64,000 bases of DNA from an uncultured Chitinophaga sp. (GCF_937898475.1 NZ_CALEJS010000040.1:62001-126000); one strand, 5' to 3'; shown: positions 1-7,881, counted from the stretch's first letter. The notes: generated by a model not told the origin, from the letters alone. Numbers and translations are program-made.

Positions 1-29
1 ACTTTGTGATAAGTTAAAAACGATCCACC

Positions 30-431
30 ATGCATGTAAAAGAATTAAGAATCATTCTGACGGTTGATAACCTGGATGAAGTGATCAGGTTTTACCGTGA
101 AGCAGCCGGGCTGCCCACTTCAAAAGAGTGGCATGAAGCCACCGGCAACGGGATCATACTGGAAGCAGGCAGAGCTTCCCTGGAACTGGTAGACAGTAAA
201 CATGCCGCTCTTATTGATGATATAGAAGTAGGCAAAAGAACGGCCGGACCGGTTCGCCTCGCGCTGAACGTAGGAAAAGATATTGCATTGGCAGCCAGTC
301 AGCTGGCAGCCGGCGGCGCTACACAACTCGCTGAAATTAAACAGGCGCCCTGGAGCAAAGTGGTGAGAATGGAAGATCCGGCGGGTATGCAATTCACTGT
401 TTTTGAGAATTCTACATTATTCGAAAAGTAA
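30..431 (+). CDS. VOC (glyoxalase/bleomycin-resistance fold) family protein
   Basis: The 133-residue product has the layout of a single vicinal-oxygen-chelate module. It opens with a strand and helix (LTVDNLDEVIRFYREAAG) and closes with the typical VVRMEDPAGMQFTVFE segment. VOC proteins bind a metal between paired modules and act as glyoxalases, dioxygenases or drug-binding proteins; one module implies a homodimer. The substrate cannot be read from sequence. Glu is present near the end of the last strand, but the full metal ligand set is not obvious. The ATG start gives the full domain. A hairpin with a T-run follows the stop. The fold is fairly sure; the function is unknown. Confidence 0.8.
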   Translation: MHVKELRIILTVDNLDEVIRFYREAAGLPTSKEWHEATGNGIILEAGRASLELVDSKHAALIDDIEVGKRTAGPVRLALNVGKDIALAASQLAAGGATQLAEIKQAPWSKVVRMEDPAGMQFTVFENSTLFEK

Positions 432-441
432 GGGCTTCTTT

Positions 442-500
442 AAAAGCAACAGCGCGGGCAACAAATTGATAACATATTTGTGCTAGCGCTGTTGCTTTTT
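442..500 (+). terminator. Intrinsic terminator after the VOC gene
   Basis: The arms AAAAGCAACAGCGC (442-455) and GCGCTGTTGCTTTTT (486-500) pair. A second inner pair, ACAAAT/ATTTGT, lies within the loop, and the right arm ends in a T-run. Confidence 0.75.
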
Positions 501-584
501 GTTTTTGATATTCCTACATTGTACTGCTAACTGTTAGAGCTATTCCTGAAACTAAGACCAGAATCAAAAAGTCCGTGCTATTCT

Positions 585-851
585 ATGAACATTGACACTG
601 ATCGTTTTAAAGCATTTATAAATAATTCATTCCCTGCCTATAAAATAGACATCAAGGAATTTAAATCAGGCGTGATTGTTATTGACATCTTCCGGGCCAG
701 AGACTTTATCGCCATTCAGTACGACGGTGAATCTTATATTGGTGTGTCGGTTATTCCCAATACTGGTAAGGCGGCCAGTTATGGCCTGCTGGATAGGGTT
801 TTTGATAACATTGAAGATTTCGAAGGGTATATTACTGAAATGATAAAATGA
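585..851 (+). CDS. Small hypothetical protein
   Basis: This 88-residue protein is not recognised. It begins MNIDTDRFKAFINNSF and has an alternating strand-like middle (GVIVIDIFRARDFIAIQYDGESYIG) and an acidic C-terminal helix. It has no signal peptide or membrane segment. The composition looks like a real soluble alpha/beta protein, and it stands alone between a terminator and a gene remnant on the other strand. It could be a small immunity-like or nuclear-transport-fold-like protein, but nothing proves this. Confidence 0.5.
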   Translation: MNIDTDRFKAFINNSFPAYKIDIKEFKSGVIVIDIFRARDFIAIQYDGESYIGVSVIPNTGKAASYGLLDRVFDNIEDFEGYITEMIK

Positions 852-854
852 CCC

Positions 855-1219
855 CTACCGGCTTTCCAGCCAGCGCTTGAATGCTGGATTGCGGCTAGCA
901 CTGGTGTATACGCCGACGGCCCTGTTCTTTAAAAATATCTCTGTTCTATCGCCTTCAATACTGCACATGTGATCAATCTCTTCCACATTGATGATGTTGC
1001 CGCGGTTAATACGGAAAAAACGTCCGGGTCAAGCTCCTGTTCCAATTGTTGCAAGGTTTGCTCCCGGAGGGAATGTTTTTCCCCTGAACGGTCATGCGCA
1101 TAGACGATACCATTGGTAATGGAGAAGCGGCACACATGAGCAGTTTCCACGAGCAGGATCTTGTCGTACAGCCTGTAGGTAAATCTTTGCCTGTACCGCT
1201 TACGGTCTTTCTGCTGCAA
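855..1219 (-). pseudogene. Frameshifted LytTR DNA-binding domain (regulator remnant)
   Basis: The reading frame entering from about 1219 encodes the first half of a LytTR domain (YRQRFTYRLYDKILLVETAH, then ELDPDVF). It loses register at a run of six A on the plus strand (1015-1020). Adding one base there restores FFRINRGNIINVEEIDHMCS and a normal LytTR end, FKRWLESR, with a stop at 855-857. Upstream the frame meets a stop at 1253-1255 and there is no receiver domain. The call is therefore a decayed LytTR response regulator of the LytS/LytTR type. A sequencing error could explain the homopolymer shift but not the missing N-terminus. Confidence 0.8.
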
Positions 1220-1366
1220 GGCCTGCCATAGTGTTTCTAAAAGATATAAAAATCAGACAGGTGCTTCAATCCCAGTCCCAGGCTTTCGTGCCGGTACGCT
1301 TTGGATTGTATGGCATTGGCAACGGTAAGGGCATTGTCATCAATATATGGTTGCTCACGGGAATCA

Positions 1367-2062
1367 CTAAGACTTCCGTATAAAATCCTCCAGTCGCTGA
1401 CGGGTGATCACCTGGTTATTCCAGTACCAGGTTTCCTTTGCGTCCAGCATGGCCATAGAAGCATTTGACTGAGCAGCCAGCCAATCTACAAAGTCGGCGC
1501 GGTCAGGGAAATGTTGTACCACGTTGATCATTCCTCCGTCAAACACCTCTCCGTAGAGGTATTCTCCGGACGTTCCCACCTCCAGGCCCATACCGCAATA
1601 ATCGCGATGGCTGAAGAACAGCGGGCCATGTTGCAGGGCATCTGCTACCTTCTCCGCCAGCTCACGGCCATATGGCGTATCCTGGCGGCGGATCCTCTCT
1701 ACCATATCCTGCAGCCGGCGCTCTTCTTCCTTCTTCTTTTCAATGGCTTCCTGATGTTCCCGCGCCGCCAGCTCCCGGCGGGAAATGTGGTGGTACTCAA
1801 ATTTGTTGTCTGACAGATCAATATCTATGATAAGTACGGCTGCATCCGGGTCTGTGCTGTTCAGGTAATTATCTATCAACTTCTTCAACGGCCGTTCCAG
1901 GTCCCAGAACAACATTGACTTTCCATCCTGCCGTTGGCCGCTCAGTGTCAATAACAGGGCGCCTGTCATCCGGCATTCAAGCCGGCCGCCGGTGCAGTGC
2001 GTGGTTTCCAATTTGTGTTGCAGGTACTCATTGAGCGCCTTCAAAGGAGAATGATCTTGCAT
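1367..2062 (-). CDS. Hypothetical cytoplasmic protein with a charged coiled-coil segment
   Basis: This 231-residue protein is not recognised. The N-terminal third reads as an alpha/beta domain (GALLLTLSGQRQDGKSMLFWDLERP). A highly charged helix around residues 95-125 (EHQEAIEKKKEEERRLQDMV) follows. The C-terminal domain ends with FVDWLAAQSNASMAML and WYWNNQVITRQRLEDFI. No signal peptide is seen. The layout resembles small immunity or tail-associated proteins common in Bacteroidota, but no family can be named. It is a single gene, with the terminator of the next gene just upstream. Confidence 0.6.
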   Translation of the reverse strand: MQDHSPLKALNEYLQHKLETTHCTGGRLECRMTGALLLTLSGQRQDGKSMLFWDLERPLKKLIDNYLNSTDPDAAVLIIDIDLSDNKFEYHHISRRELAAREHQEAIEKKKEEERRLQDMVERIRRQDTPYGRELAEKVADALQHGPLFFSHRDYCGMGLEVGTSGEYLYGEVFDGGMINVVQHFPDRADFVDWLAAQSNASMAMLDAKETWYWNNQVITRQRLEDFIRKS

Positions 2063-2084
2063 ATCGATGATGACTGCTATTTAC

Positions 2085-2115
2085 AAAAAAGGACCGCCTT
2101 GATGGCGATCCTTTT
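2085..2115 (-). terminator. Terminator of the lytic transglycosylase gene
   Basis: Read on the minus strand, AAAAGGATCGCC and GGCGGTCCTTTTTT pair around a TATCAA-type loop with one mismatch. A run of T follows. It lies 20 bases past the stop at 2136. Confidence 0.65.
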
Positions 2116-2135
2116 ATCCTTGTATCTTCAGTAAC

Positions 2136-3467
2136 TTATTTCTTTGTAACGGGTGCTACTTTTGCCTGGTTGGTGGTAGTAGTCCTTTTAGTTTTATTGG
2201 AAGAATACCTTGCAGTGGTACCTTTTTTCCTGGAAGCGGCAGACTTCCGTGTGGCGGTATGCTTACGTGCGGCAGCAGTACCAGTAGTAGTCTTCTTTGC
2301 GTTCACATTCCGCGCCGGTACCTTGGCAGGAGCAGGGAATTTAGCCCTGTCGGCAACAGTTGCCTTATCATCCAGGGTCATTTGAACAGACTCTTTCAGG
2401 ATCTCCTCTTTCTCATTCATGAACAGCTTCATTTTTTCCTTCGGTACACGCAGGTCGTAGCTGTTATCCGGACCCGCCATTGTTTTGGCAAAGTCGGGGT
2501 TCAGACGGTTCATTTCTGCCAGGCTGATATCCAATTTTTTGGCGATCGCTTCCAGGCGGTATTTACCGGAGATGTTGAACTCCACGGTATTGAACATATC
2601 ATCTTCAGTCAGTTCGGCAGCCACTGCAGCGGCAGGAACCACCTTTTCGGCTTTAGCCACCATGCGGTTGTCTCCTTCACCTACACCGAAAAAGTTATTG
2701 AACCTGTCAAGGATATAACCGGTTGCGATGAATTTATAAACATGATTCCTGGATTCGGAAGGCAGGAAGTACTGCATTCCCCAGAAATCATCACGACCGC
2801 TGGCTTTCATTGCGCGTTGTACGCCACCGGCGCCACAATTATATGCGGCTACTACCAGCAGCCAGTCGCCAAACTGTTCATACAGCTGGTTCAGATACTG
2901 CGCTGCAGCCAGGGTAGATTTGTAGAAGTCCTTTCTTTCATCCAGCCTTTTGCCTACGCTCAGGCCAAAGAGACGGGCGGTGCCTGACATAAACTGCCAA
3001 ACTCCCACTGCTCCTACCCTTGAACGGGCATTGGTATTAAAGCTGGATTCGATAACTGCGAGGTACTTCATTTCTGTGGGTATCCCATGTTCCCTGAACA
3101 CTTTTTCGATCATCACGAAATAGGGTTCCCCTTTCTGTAACATCGCTTGCAGATGCTGGCTGTACCTGGTGGCATAGGTATTAACATATCCGGCTACCAG
3201 GTTATTATTGATCTGCTCATACACTTTAGGGGTGATGCTGGACGGCAGGCTTTGAGCTGCGCGTTTCACAGCAGCAGACGTGTTGGCTGTTAACGGTACT
3301 GCCATGGTGGTATCTTTCGGCAACTTCACCTTGTGCACCAAGATAGAAGTGTCCGGAGCTGCCTCCCCGGGAGCAAGCATCTCTTTAGATACCACATTGC
3401 CATCTGCCGCGTACGCACTCACTCCGCCTATCACTGGCAAAAGCAGTAGTAAAAAGATTTTCCTCAT
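2136..3467 (-). CDS. mltD: MltD-like membrane-bound lytic murein transglycosylase with LysM
   Basis: The enzyme cleaves peptidoglycan glycan strands in the periplasm. From the chosen ATG it has a signal peptide (MRKIFLLLLLPVIGGVSAYA). A family 1 SLT domain covers about residues 105-240, with the catalytic Glu near 140 in LAVIESSFN and the following GAVGVWQFMSGTARLFGL and AAYNCGAGG motifs. A LysM-like region (YRLEAIAKKLDISLAEMNRLNP) falls near 300-345. The last 65 residues are basic low-complexity Lys/Thr/Ala/Arg, which may bind polyanionic wall or envelope material. The open frame extends seven codons further upstream, but the signal peptide favours 3467. It ends before its own terminator and lies just downstream of gatA. 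Confidence 0.88.
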   Translation of the reverse strand: MRKIFLLLLLPVIGGVSAYAADGNVVSKEMLAPGEAAPDTSILVHKVKLPKDTTMAVPLTANTSAAVKRAAQSLPSSITPKVYEQINNNLVAGYVNTYATRYSQHLQAMLQKGEPYFVMIEKVFREHGIPTEMKYLAVIESSFNTNARSRVGAVGVWQFMSGTARLFGLSVGKRLDERKDFYKSTLAAAQYLNQLYEQFGDWLLVVAAYNCGAGGVQRAMKASGRDDFWGMQYFLPSESRNHVYKFIATGYILDRFNNFFGVGEGDNRMVAKAEKVVPAAAVAAELTEDDMFNTVEFNISGKYRLEAIAKKLDISLAEMNRLNPDFAKTMAGPDNSYDLRVPKEKMKLFMNEKEEILKESVQMTLDDKATVADRAKFPAPAKVPARNVNAKKTTTGTAAARKHTATRKSAASRKKGTTARYSSNKTKRTTTTNQAKVAPVTKK

Positions 3468-3526
3468 ACACATTTTTATTTTAAACAATAGTGACCTGTT
3501 TTATGGTCAGCTGAAACTTTGCATAA

Positions 3527-4987
3527 TTAATCCACTATGCTGGGCTTCACTGAATTCATTTGCATAACGTGATCTGCAATGTTCAACAAGTTCGCTTCGT
3601 CAAATTGCTTTGTGATGATCTGCACACCAAAGGGCATTCCGTTTGAATGCCGCCTTAAGGGCACCGATATGGCTGGCACACCTGCCAGATTTGCCAGTAC
3701 CGTATAAATATCTGCCAGGTACATGGCTATAGGGTCTTCGGTTTTCTCCCCGATCTTAAAGGCTGTACAGGGAACTGTTGGCATTAGGATAGCGTCGTAC
3801 TGGGACAGAATTTCCGATAATTTGTCCACAACCAGTCGCCTCACCTGCTGTGCTTTTGTATAATAAGCGTCGTAATATCCGGCACTTAGCACAAAGGTTC
3901 CCAGCAATATACGACGTTTTACTTCTTTTCCGAACCCTTCAGAACGACTTTTTTTGTAAAACTCCGTGAGATCCAGGTTTTTCTCAGCGGTTCTGTGACC
4001 AAATTTCACCCCGTCGTAACGCGACAGGTTGGAAGAGGCTTCTGCTGTTGTAAGTACATAATAGGCAGGCACCACATAATCTAAGTAGGCGAAATCGGCT
4101 GCTGTAACTGTATTTCCCGCTGTTTCCAATTCTTCAAAGAAGCCAGTGTAGGCCGCCCGCATCTCTGTATCAAGTCCCTCGTGATACAGCGCATCCTTTA
4201 AATACGCTATTTTGTAGGATTTATTGTGCGCAGGACTCAACTGATAATCAGGTACTTCCTGTTGGGCCACTGTGCTGTCGAACTCATCCGGTCCGGCGAT
4301 GACTTGTAGCACTGCCGCCACATCCGCAATATTCCTGCCAAAAATCCCGATCTGGTCAAAGGAAGAGGCATAGGCGATCAGCCCATACCTTGAAATACGG
4401 CCATAAGTAGGTTTCAGGCCTACAATACCGCAAAAATCCGCCGGTTGCCTTACGGAACCGCCGGTATCGCTGCCAAGACTTACATGGCAAAGCCCCGCCT
4501 GCACGGCTACTGCTGATCCGCCGGAAGAACCGCCTGGTACGCGGGTGGTATCCAGGGCATTAAGTACGGGCCCGAAGGCGGAGTTCTCATTGGTGGAGCC
4601 CATAGCGAACTCGTCGCAGTTCAGGCTGCCTATAATAATAGCATCCGCTGCCAGCAGTCTTTCAATTGCCGTAGCGGAATATAAAGAGGTAAAGCCTTCC
4701 AGGATACGGGAGGCTGCACTTACCTTATGATCTTTGTAACAAATGACATCCTTATTGCCTACTATCACACCGGCCAGCGGCCCAAGAGTTTCACCTCTGC
4801 TGATACGGGCATCCAGCTCACGGGCCTTTTCAAGGGCTTCCGTCTCGTATACTTCCAGGAAGGCATTAAGATGCCTGGCCCCGGCGATACGTTCCAGGTA
4901 ATAACGCACCATCTCCGTACAGGTGGTGCTGCCGGCGTATAAGGCTTCATGAAAAGACGATATACTGCTGAATCCAGACAATGCCAA
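3527..4987 (-). CDS. gatA: Glutamyl-tRNA(Gln) amidotransferase subunit A
   Basis: GatA hydrolyses glutamine and supplies ammonia for converting Glu-tRNA(Gln), and in many species Asp-tRNA(Asn), to the amide form within GatCAB. The 486-residue amidase-signature protein has the Ser-cisSer-Lys triad at Lys79 (VGNKD), Ser154 (PGGSSGGSA) and Ser178 (SDTGGSVR). These numbers match the characterised enzyme exactly. No ATG fits the full N-terminus: the frame opens at TTG (4985-4987) and the preceding in-frame stop is five codons upstream, so a TTG start is inferred. gatB and gatC are not adjacent. Upstream lies an inverted-repeat spacer, then tatA. Confidence 0.95.
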   Translation of the reverse strand: MALSGFSSISSFHEALYAGSTTCTEMVRYYLERIAGARHLNAFLEVYETEALEKARELDARISRGETLGPLAGVIVGNKDVICYKDHKVSAASRILEGFTSLYSATAIERLLAADAIIIGSLNCDEFAMGSTNENSAFGPVLNALDTTRVPGGSSGGSAVAVQAGLCHVSLGSDTGGSVRQPADFCGIVGLKPTYGRISRYGLIAYASSFDQIGIFGRNIADVAAVLQVIAGPDEFDSTVAQQEVPDYQLSPAHNKSYKIAYLKDALYHEGLDTEMRAAYTGFFEELETAGNTVTAADFAYLDYVVPAYYVLTTAEASSNLSRYDGVKFGHRTAEKNLDLTEFYKKSRSEGFGKEVKRRILLGTFVLSAGYYDAYYTKAQQVRRLVVDKLSEILSQYDAILMPTVPCTAFKIGEKTEDPIAMYLADIYTVLANLAGVPAISVPLRRHSNGMPFGVQIITKQFDEANLLNIADHVMQMNSVKPSIVD

Positions 4988-4999
4988 ACCAGTTAATTC

Positions 5000-5082
5000 T
5001 TAAATGTTAAATTGTTATATGGTTAAATTGCGCTATAGGTTGATACTATCTCAACAATTTAACATAAAGCCCCTTAACAATT
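5000..5082. repeat. Intergenic inverted-repeat element (GTTAAATTGTT unit)
   Basis: A perfect 13-bp inverted repeat, ATGTTAAATTGTT (5004-5016) with AACAATTTAACAT (5053-5065), fills the tatA-gatA spacer. Flanking bases repeat degenerate copies of the same unit (GGTTAAATTG at 5021-5030, CTTAACAATT at 5073-5082). Architecture as at 49164-49246 and other spacers. Confidence 0.7.
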
Positions 5083-5107
5083 CCAAAAATGAGAGTAGGA
5101 TCGGGTG

Positions 5108-5341
5108 TTATTTCTTTGCGTCGGTAGTGGAAGGTTGTTCTTTCATGCCCTCTTCGATCTCCTGACGTACGTTGTTCTTAGCATCATTGAATTCGCGGAT
5201 GCCTTTACCCAGGCCGCGCATTAATTCGGGAATTTTTCTACCACCAAACAGTAACAATACAACCAATGCTATTAAGAGTAATTCAGTCATACCAAGATCC
5301 TGGAATAATAAGAGAGGTGATTTTACAAAAACAGCAGTCAT
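5108..5341 (-). CDS. tatA: Twin-arginine translocase subunit TatA/TatE
   Basis: TatA polymerises in the inner membrane to pass folded Tat substrates. The protein has the TatA transmembrane helix (MTELLLIALVVLLLF), the FGGRKIPELMRGLGKGIREF hinge and amphipathic helix, and a charged tail. The frame is open from 5371, but a promoter -7 box at 5369-5376 covers that codon, so an internal ATG must be used. ATG 5341 leaves a leader of about 20 nt; ATG 5290 would give the most typical TatA N-terminus and is the alternative. No tatC is adjacent. Confidence 0.9.
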   Translation of the reverse strand: MTAVFVKSPLLLFQDLGMTELLLIALVVLLLFGGRKIPELMRGLGKGIREFNDAKNNVRQEIEEGMKEQPSTTDAKK

Positions 5342-5368
5342 TTTCTCAGTTTTTAAAAGTTCAGCTAA

Positions 5369-5376
5369 CAAAGATA
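5369..5376 (-). promoter_or_regulatory. tatA promoter -7 box
   Basis: TATCTTTG on the minus strand fits the Bacteroidota TAnnTTTG box exactly. No clear -33 TTTG is present at the expected distance. Transcription would start near 5362, which rules out the longest tatA start. Confidence 0.55.
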
Positions 5377-5451
5377 GTTGATAAAATCGGTTTTTTTGCT
5401 GTCCTGCTACGAGTTTAAGTAGATTTTAACCCCTTCGCTGAATAGCAAAAG

Positions 5452-5483
5452 AAAAACGGGAACCGCTAAAAACGGCTCCCGTT
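5452..5483 (-). terminator. rplS terminator
   Basis: On the minus strand AACGGGAGCCG pairs with CGGTTCCCGTT with one mismatch around a short loop and is followed by TTTTT. It lies 27 bases past the rplS stop. Confidence 0.8.
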
Positions 5484-5509
5484 CTCACTAATTTCCCTGT
5501 ATTTTTATA

Positions 5510-5857
5510 CTAAACCCTTTTTTCCTTGATACGGGCTGCTTTACCAGCGCGTTCACGCAGGTAGAACAGTCTTGCCCTTCTTACTTTACCCACCTTGTTC
5601 AATACAATTGAATCAATATTGGGAGAATATAAGGGGAATACCCTTTCAACACCTACACCGTCAGAGATCTTTCTCACAGTGAAAGAAGCCGTAAAACCAG
5701 TGCCCTGCATCTTCAGCACATCGCCCTTAAAGGACTGTATCCTTTCCTTGTTACCTTCAACGATCTTATAGTTAACGGTAACATTGTCACCGGCTTTAAA
5801 TTTCGGATACTGTTTTTTTGCAGTCAGTTGCTCGTGAACAAACGAAATAGCGTTCAT
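5510..5857 (-). CDS. rplS: Large ribosomal subunit protein bL19
   Basis: bL19 sits at the interface of the two ribosomal subunits. The 115-residue product has the family features KFKAGDNVTVNYKIVEG, RIQSFKGDVLKMQG, VERVFPLYSPNIDSI and the C-terminal GKVRRARLFYLRERAGKAAR. Length is normal. It is downstream of trmD as in many bacteria, but its own promoter (5880-5911) and terminator show that it can be expressed alone. Confidence 0.98.
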   Translation of the reverse strand: MNAISFVHEQLTAKKQYPKFKAGDNVTVNYKIVEGNKERIQSFKGDVLKMQGTGFTASFTVRKISDGVGVERVFPLYSPNIDSIVLNKVGKVRRARLFYLRERAGKAARIKEKRV

Positions 5858-5879
5858 CTTTCAATTATTTATGGGACGG

Positions 5880-5911
5880 CAAAGGTAAGAACAGAAACTG
5901 CAAATTCCAAA
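5880..5911 (-). promoter_or_regulatory. rplS promoter
   Basis: On the minus strand TTTG (5908-5911), 20 bases, then TACCTTTG (5880-5887) match the Bacteroidota consensus TTTG-N19-21-TAnnTTTG. The -33 box lies inside the CCAAA-type repeat arm at 5901-5932. Confidence 0.75.
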
Positions 5912-6043
5912 TACCAACTGGCAAATTCCAAAGAAATAATGCTTTAAATTTTGCCCTTAACTCCATAACTCACTATTTATTAACAAAATACAATCATCCA
6001 AGCGTGCAAAATTTGGTGTTTGGTAATTGGATTTTGGATTTTC
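5901..6043. repeat. Intergenic inverted-repeat element (CCAAA/TTTGG unit)
   Basis: The left arm (5901-5932) repeats CCAAA-type units (ATTCCAAATACCAACTGG) and the right arm (6007-6043) repeats their complement (ATTTGGTGTTTGGTAATTGG). The arms are imperfect but clearly inverted copies of a short-period unit. The right arm ends at the trmD stop codon (6042-6044). Confidence 0.6.
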
Positions 6044-6716
6044 ATTTCAAAAGATCGGGTCTGCGTTGCCTTGTACGCTCTACCGCCTTATCATGCCGCC
6101 ACTCCCCAATCTTCCGGTGGTCGCCGCTAAGCAGCACATCGGGTACTTTCCAGCCGCGAAATTCCTCCGGACGGGTGTATACCGGGGGCGCCAGCAAATT
6201 GTCCTGGAAGGAGTCAAAAAGAGCGGAAGTCTCATCGTTCAGCACCCCGGGGATCAGGCGGCCAATGGCGTCTACGAGGACAGCGGCCGCCAGCTCTCCG
6301 CCAGACAGCACATAATCGCCGATAGAGATCTCGCGGGTAACAAAATGCTCACGGATCCGCTCGTCTATCCCCTTATAGTGGCCGCATAGCAGCAGGAGGT
6401 TCCCTTTGAGGGACAGCTGGTTGGCAATTGGCTGGTTCAGCGTTTCGCCATCCGGCGTAAGGTAGATGATCTCATCGTAACTGCGTTCTGACTGCAGGTG
6501 CTCTATGGCCTTTACCACCGGCTCCAGCATCATTACCATGCCTGCTCCTCCCCCAAACTGGTAGTCATCCACCTGTTTGTGCTTCAGATCGGAAAAGTCG
6601 CGCAGGTTATGCACCTGTACGTCCAGCAGTCCCTTGGCCTGTGCCCGCTTCAATATAGAGTGGGAAAAGGGGCTTTCCAGCAGGCCGGGCTGTACGGAAA
6701 TGATGTCTATGCGCAT
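6042..6716 (-). CDS. trmD: tRNA (guanine-N1)-methyltransferase
   Basis: TrmD methylates G37 at N1 in tRNAs reading CNN-type codons using S-adenosylmethionine, preventing +1 frameshifts. The 224-residue protein is a SPOUT enzyme. The trefoil knot is visible as LLLLCGHYKGIDERI and ISIGDYVLSGGELAA, and the N-terminus MRIDIISVQPGLLESPFSHS and QFGGGAGMVM loops are typical. The C-terminal domain ends PDLLK, shorter than enteric enzymes but usual in Bacteroidota. It follows rimM by 21 bases in a two-gene unit. Confidence 0.97.
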   Translation of the reverse strand: MRIDIISVQPGLLESPFSHSILKRAQAKGLLDVQVHNLRDFSDLKHKQVDDYQFGGGAGMVMMLEPVVKAIEHLQSERSYDEIIYLTPDGETLNQPIANQLSLKGNLLLLCGHYKGIDERIREHFVTREISIGDYVLSGGELAAAVLVDAIGRLIPGVLNDETSALFDSFQDNLLAPPVYTRPEEFRGWKVPDVLLSGDHRKIGEWRHDKAVERTRQRRPDLLK

Positions 6717-6737
6717 TGGTTAAACATTCAAACGTTC

Positions 6738-7256
6738 CTATAGATAAATGTCCAGTAATCCTTCGGGAAGCTGCAGGTATACTACCTGTTTTTTCTTGTC
6801 CACCTTCACCAGTGACTGCTCATTGAGGGGCAAGAGGGCTTCTTTACCATGAATGGTGACCTTGGCTAATACCTGTAAGGGCATTTCAATCACTTCTTCG
6901 ATCAGGCCCAGCTCACCGTGCTGCCCGTCATGCACGGTAAACCCCAGCAGAGATAGCGGCGCCGAGGAGGCTGCCTGCTGCTTGAAATCTGTCTCCTGGA
7001 GGTATACGGGCAGCTGCACCAGCTTTTGTGCGGCCTCCCTGCTGTCAATCCCTTCCAGCTTCACGTAAACGTGCTCATGATCTTTAGGGCTGGCTTTCTG
7101 CAGGAAGTAGGGAATGAAACTGTTTTTGCGCTCTTCTACAAAAAGCGCTTCCACTCCTTTGAGGGCACTCCTTTTACCCAGGCTGTGCCGGAGGATCAGC
7201 TCGCCCTGCAGGCCAAATGTGGCCGCCAGTTTACCTATGCTGAAATAGTTATTCAT
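6738..7256 (-). CDS. rimM: Ribosome maturation factor RimM
   Basis: RimM assists 30S subunit assembly, binding protein uS19 and helping 16S rRNA processing. The 172-residue protein has the N-terminal barrel (YFSIGKLAATFGLQGELIL) and the C-terminal PRC-barrel (LLGFTVHDGQHGELGLIEEV, then VTIHGKEALLPLNEQ). Length is normal. It is placed between rpsP and trmD in the classic rpsP-rimM-trmD-rplS order, but a strong terminator separates it from rpsP. Confidence 0.95.
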   Translation of the reverse strand: MNNYFSIGKLAATFGLQGELILRHSLGKRSALKGVEALFVEERKNSFIPYFLQKASPKDHEHVYVKLEGIDSREAAQKLVQLPVYLQETDFKQQAASSAPLSLLGFTVHDGQHGELGLIEEVIEMPLQVLAKVTIHGKEALLPLNEQSLVKVDKKKQVVYLQLPEGLLDIYL

Positions 7257-7260
7257 TTTC

Positions 7261-7300
7261 TGTAAGCTGTTAGCTATTGGCAGACAGCCTTTAGCTAAAA
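7261..7300. repeat. Short AGCTGTTAGCT-type inverted repeat
   Basis: AGCTGTTAGCTATTGGC (7265-7281) faces AGCCTTTAGCT (7287-7297), giving an imperfect 10-bp stem. The unit recurs in the spacer at 47234-47291. It lies just upstream of the rimM start. Confidence 0.45.
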
Positions 7301-7337
7301 AAGAAGGGAAATATTTGCGGACAAATATTTCCCTTCT
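7297..7337 (-). terminator. rpsP terminator
   Basis: A perfect 16-bp stem, AGAAGGGAAATATTTG (7302-7317) with CAAATATTTCCCTTCT (7322-7337), has a CGGA loop and is followed on the minus strand by TTTTTT. It separates rpsP from rimM-trmD, probably allowing only partial read-through. Confidence 0.88.
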
Positions 7338-7362
7338 GTGAAAGTATCATTAGCAAAACTGC

Positions 7363-7803
7363 TTATGCTTCGGCATTACCGCCTTCAGCAGGAGCGTCCT
7401 CTACTCTTTTCACTACCGGTGTTGCAACGCGTGCCTTTTTGTGGCTATCGCGGCGTGCAGCAACCTTTTGCTCGTGTTCTGCCTGCCATTGCTCAAATTT
7501 CTTGTAAGCAGTTGGTTCATCAAACAGACCTAACTTAACCCCTCTCAACAGGTGCTTCAGGTAAAGCACGCCCTTGAAAGAAAGGATCCTCCTGACAGTA
7601 TCAGTAGGCTGAGCGCCTTTCTGCAACCAGCGCAGTGCCTTTTCAGTATCAATATTGATTGACGCCGGAACAGTCAGCGGGTTGTAAGTACCGATTTTCT
7701 GGATGAATTTACCATCTCTGGGTGCGCGCGCATCGGCTACTACAATAAAATAGAAAGGTCTTTTTTTCGCGCCATGACGTTGTAATCTGATCTTTACTGG
7801 CAT
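7363..7803 (-). CDS. rpsP: Small ribosomal subunit protein bS16
   Basis: bS16 is an assembly and structural protein of the 30S body. The N-terminal 85 residues are typical: VKIRLQRHGAKKRPFYFIVV, DARAPRDGKFIQKIGTYNPL and KALRWLQKGAQPTDTVRRIL. The protein is longer (146 residues) than the enteric form because of a Lys/Ala/Glu-rich C-terminal extension ending PAEGGNAEA, common in Bacteroidota. It has a consensus promoter upstream and a strong terminator downstream. Confidence 0.97.
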   Translation of the reverse strand: MPVKIRLQRHGAKKRPFYFIVVADARAPRDGKFIQKIGTYNPLTVPASINIDTEKALRWLQKGAQPTDTVRRILSFKGVLYLKHLLRGVKLGLFDEPTAYKKFEQWQAEHEQKVAARRDSHKKARVATPVVKRVEDAPAEGGNAEA

Positions 7804-7850
7804 AAATAAATCGAGTTATTTTTTTGCGAGTTTAAAAATATTATGGGGGG

Positions 7851-7881
7851 CAAATTTAACGCTTAAATTCAGAATCTCAAA
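7851..7881 (-). promoter_or_regulatory. rpsP promoter
   Basis: On the minus strand TTTG (7878-7881), exactly 19 bases, then TAAATTTG (7851-7858): a perfect Bacteroidota promoter. The leader to the ATG is about 40 nt. Confidence 0.85.

Noticed and set aside
929..1219. LytTR piece as an intact small gene
   Set aside because: The domain is split between frames and lacks an ATG, so it is called a remnant.
2259..2987. 242-codon plus-strand open frame
   Set aside because: Antisense to the lytic transglycosylase; no domain seen.
4765..4950. Open frame overlapping gatA
   Set aside because: Shadow of the amidase gene.
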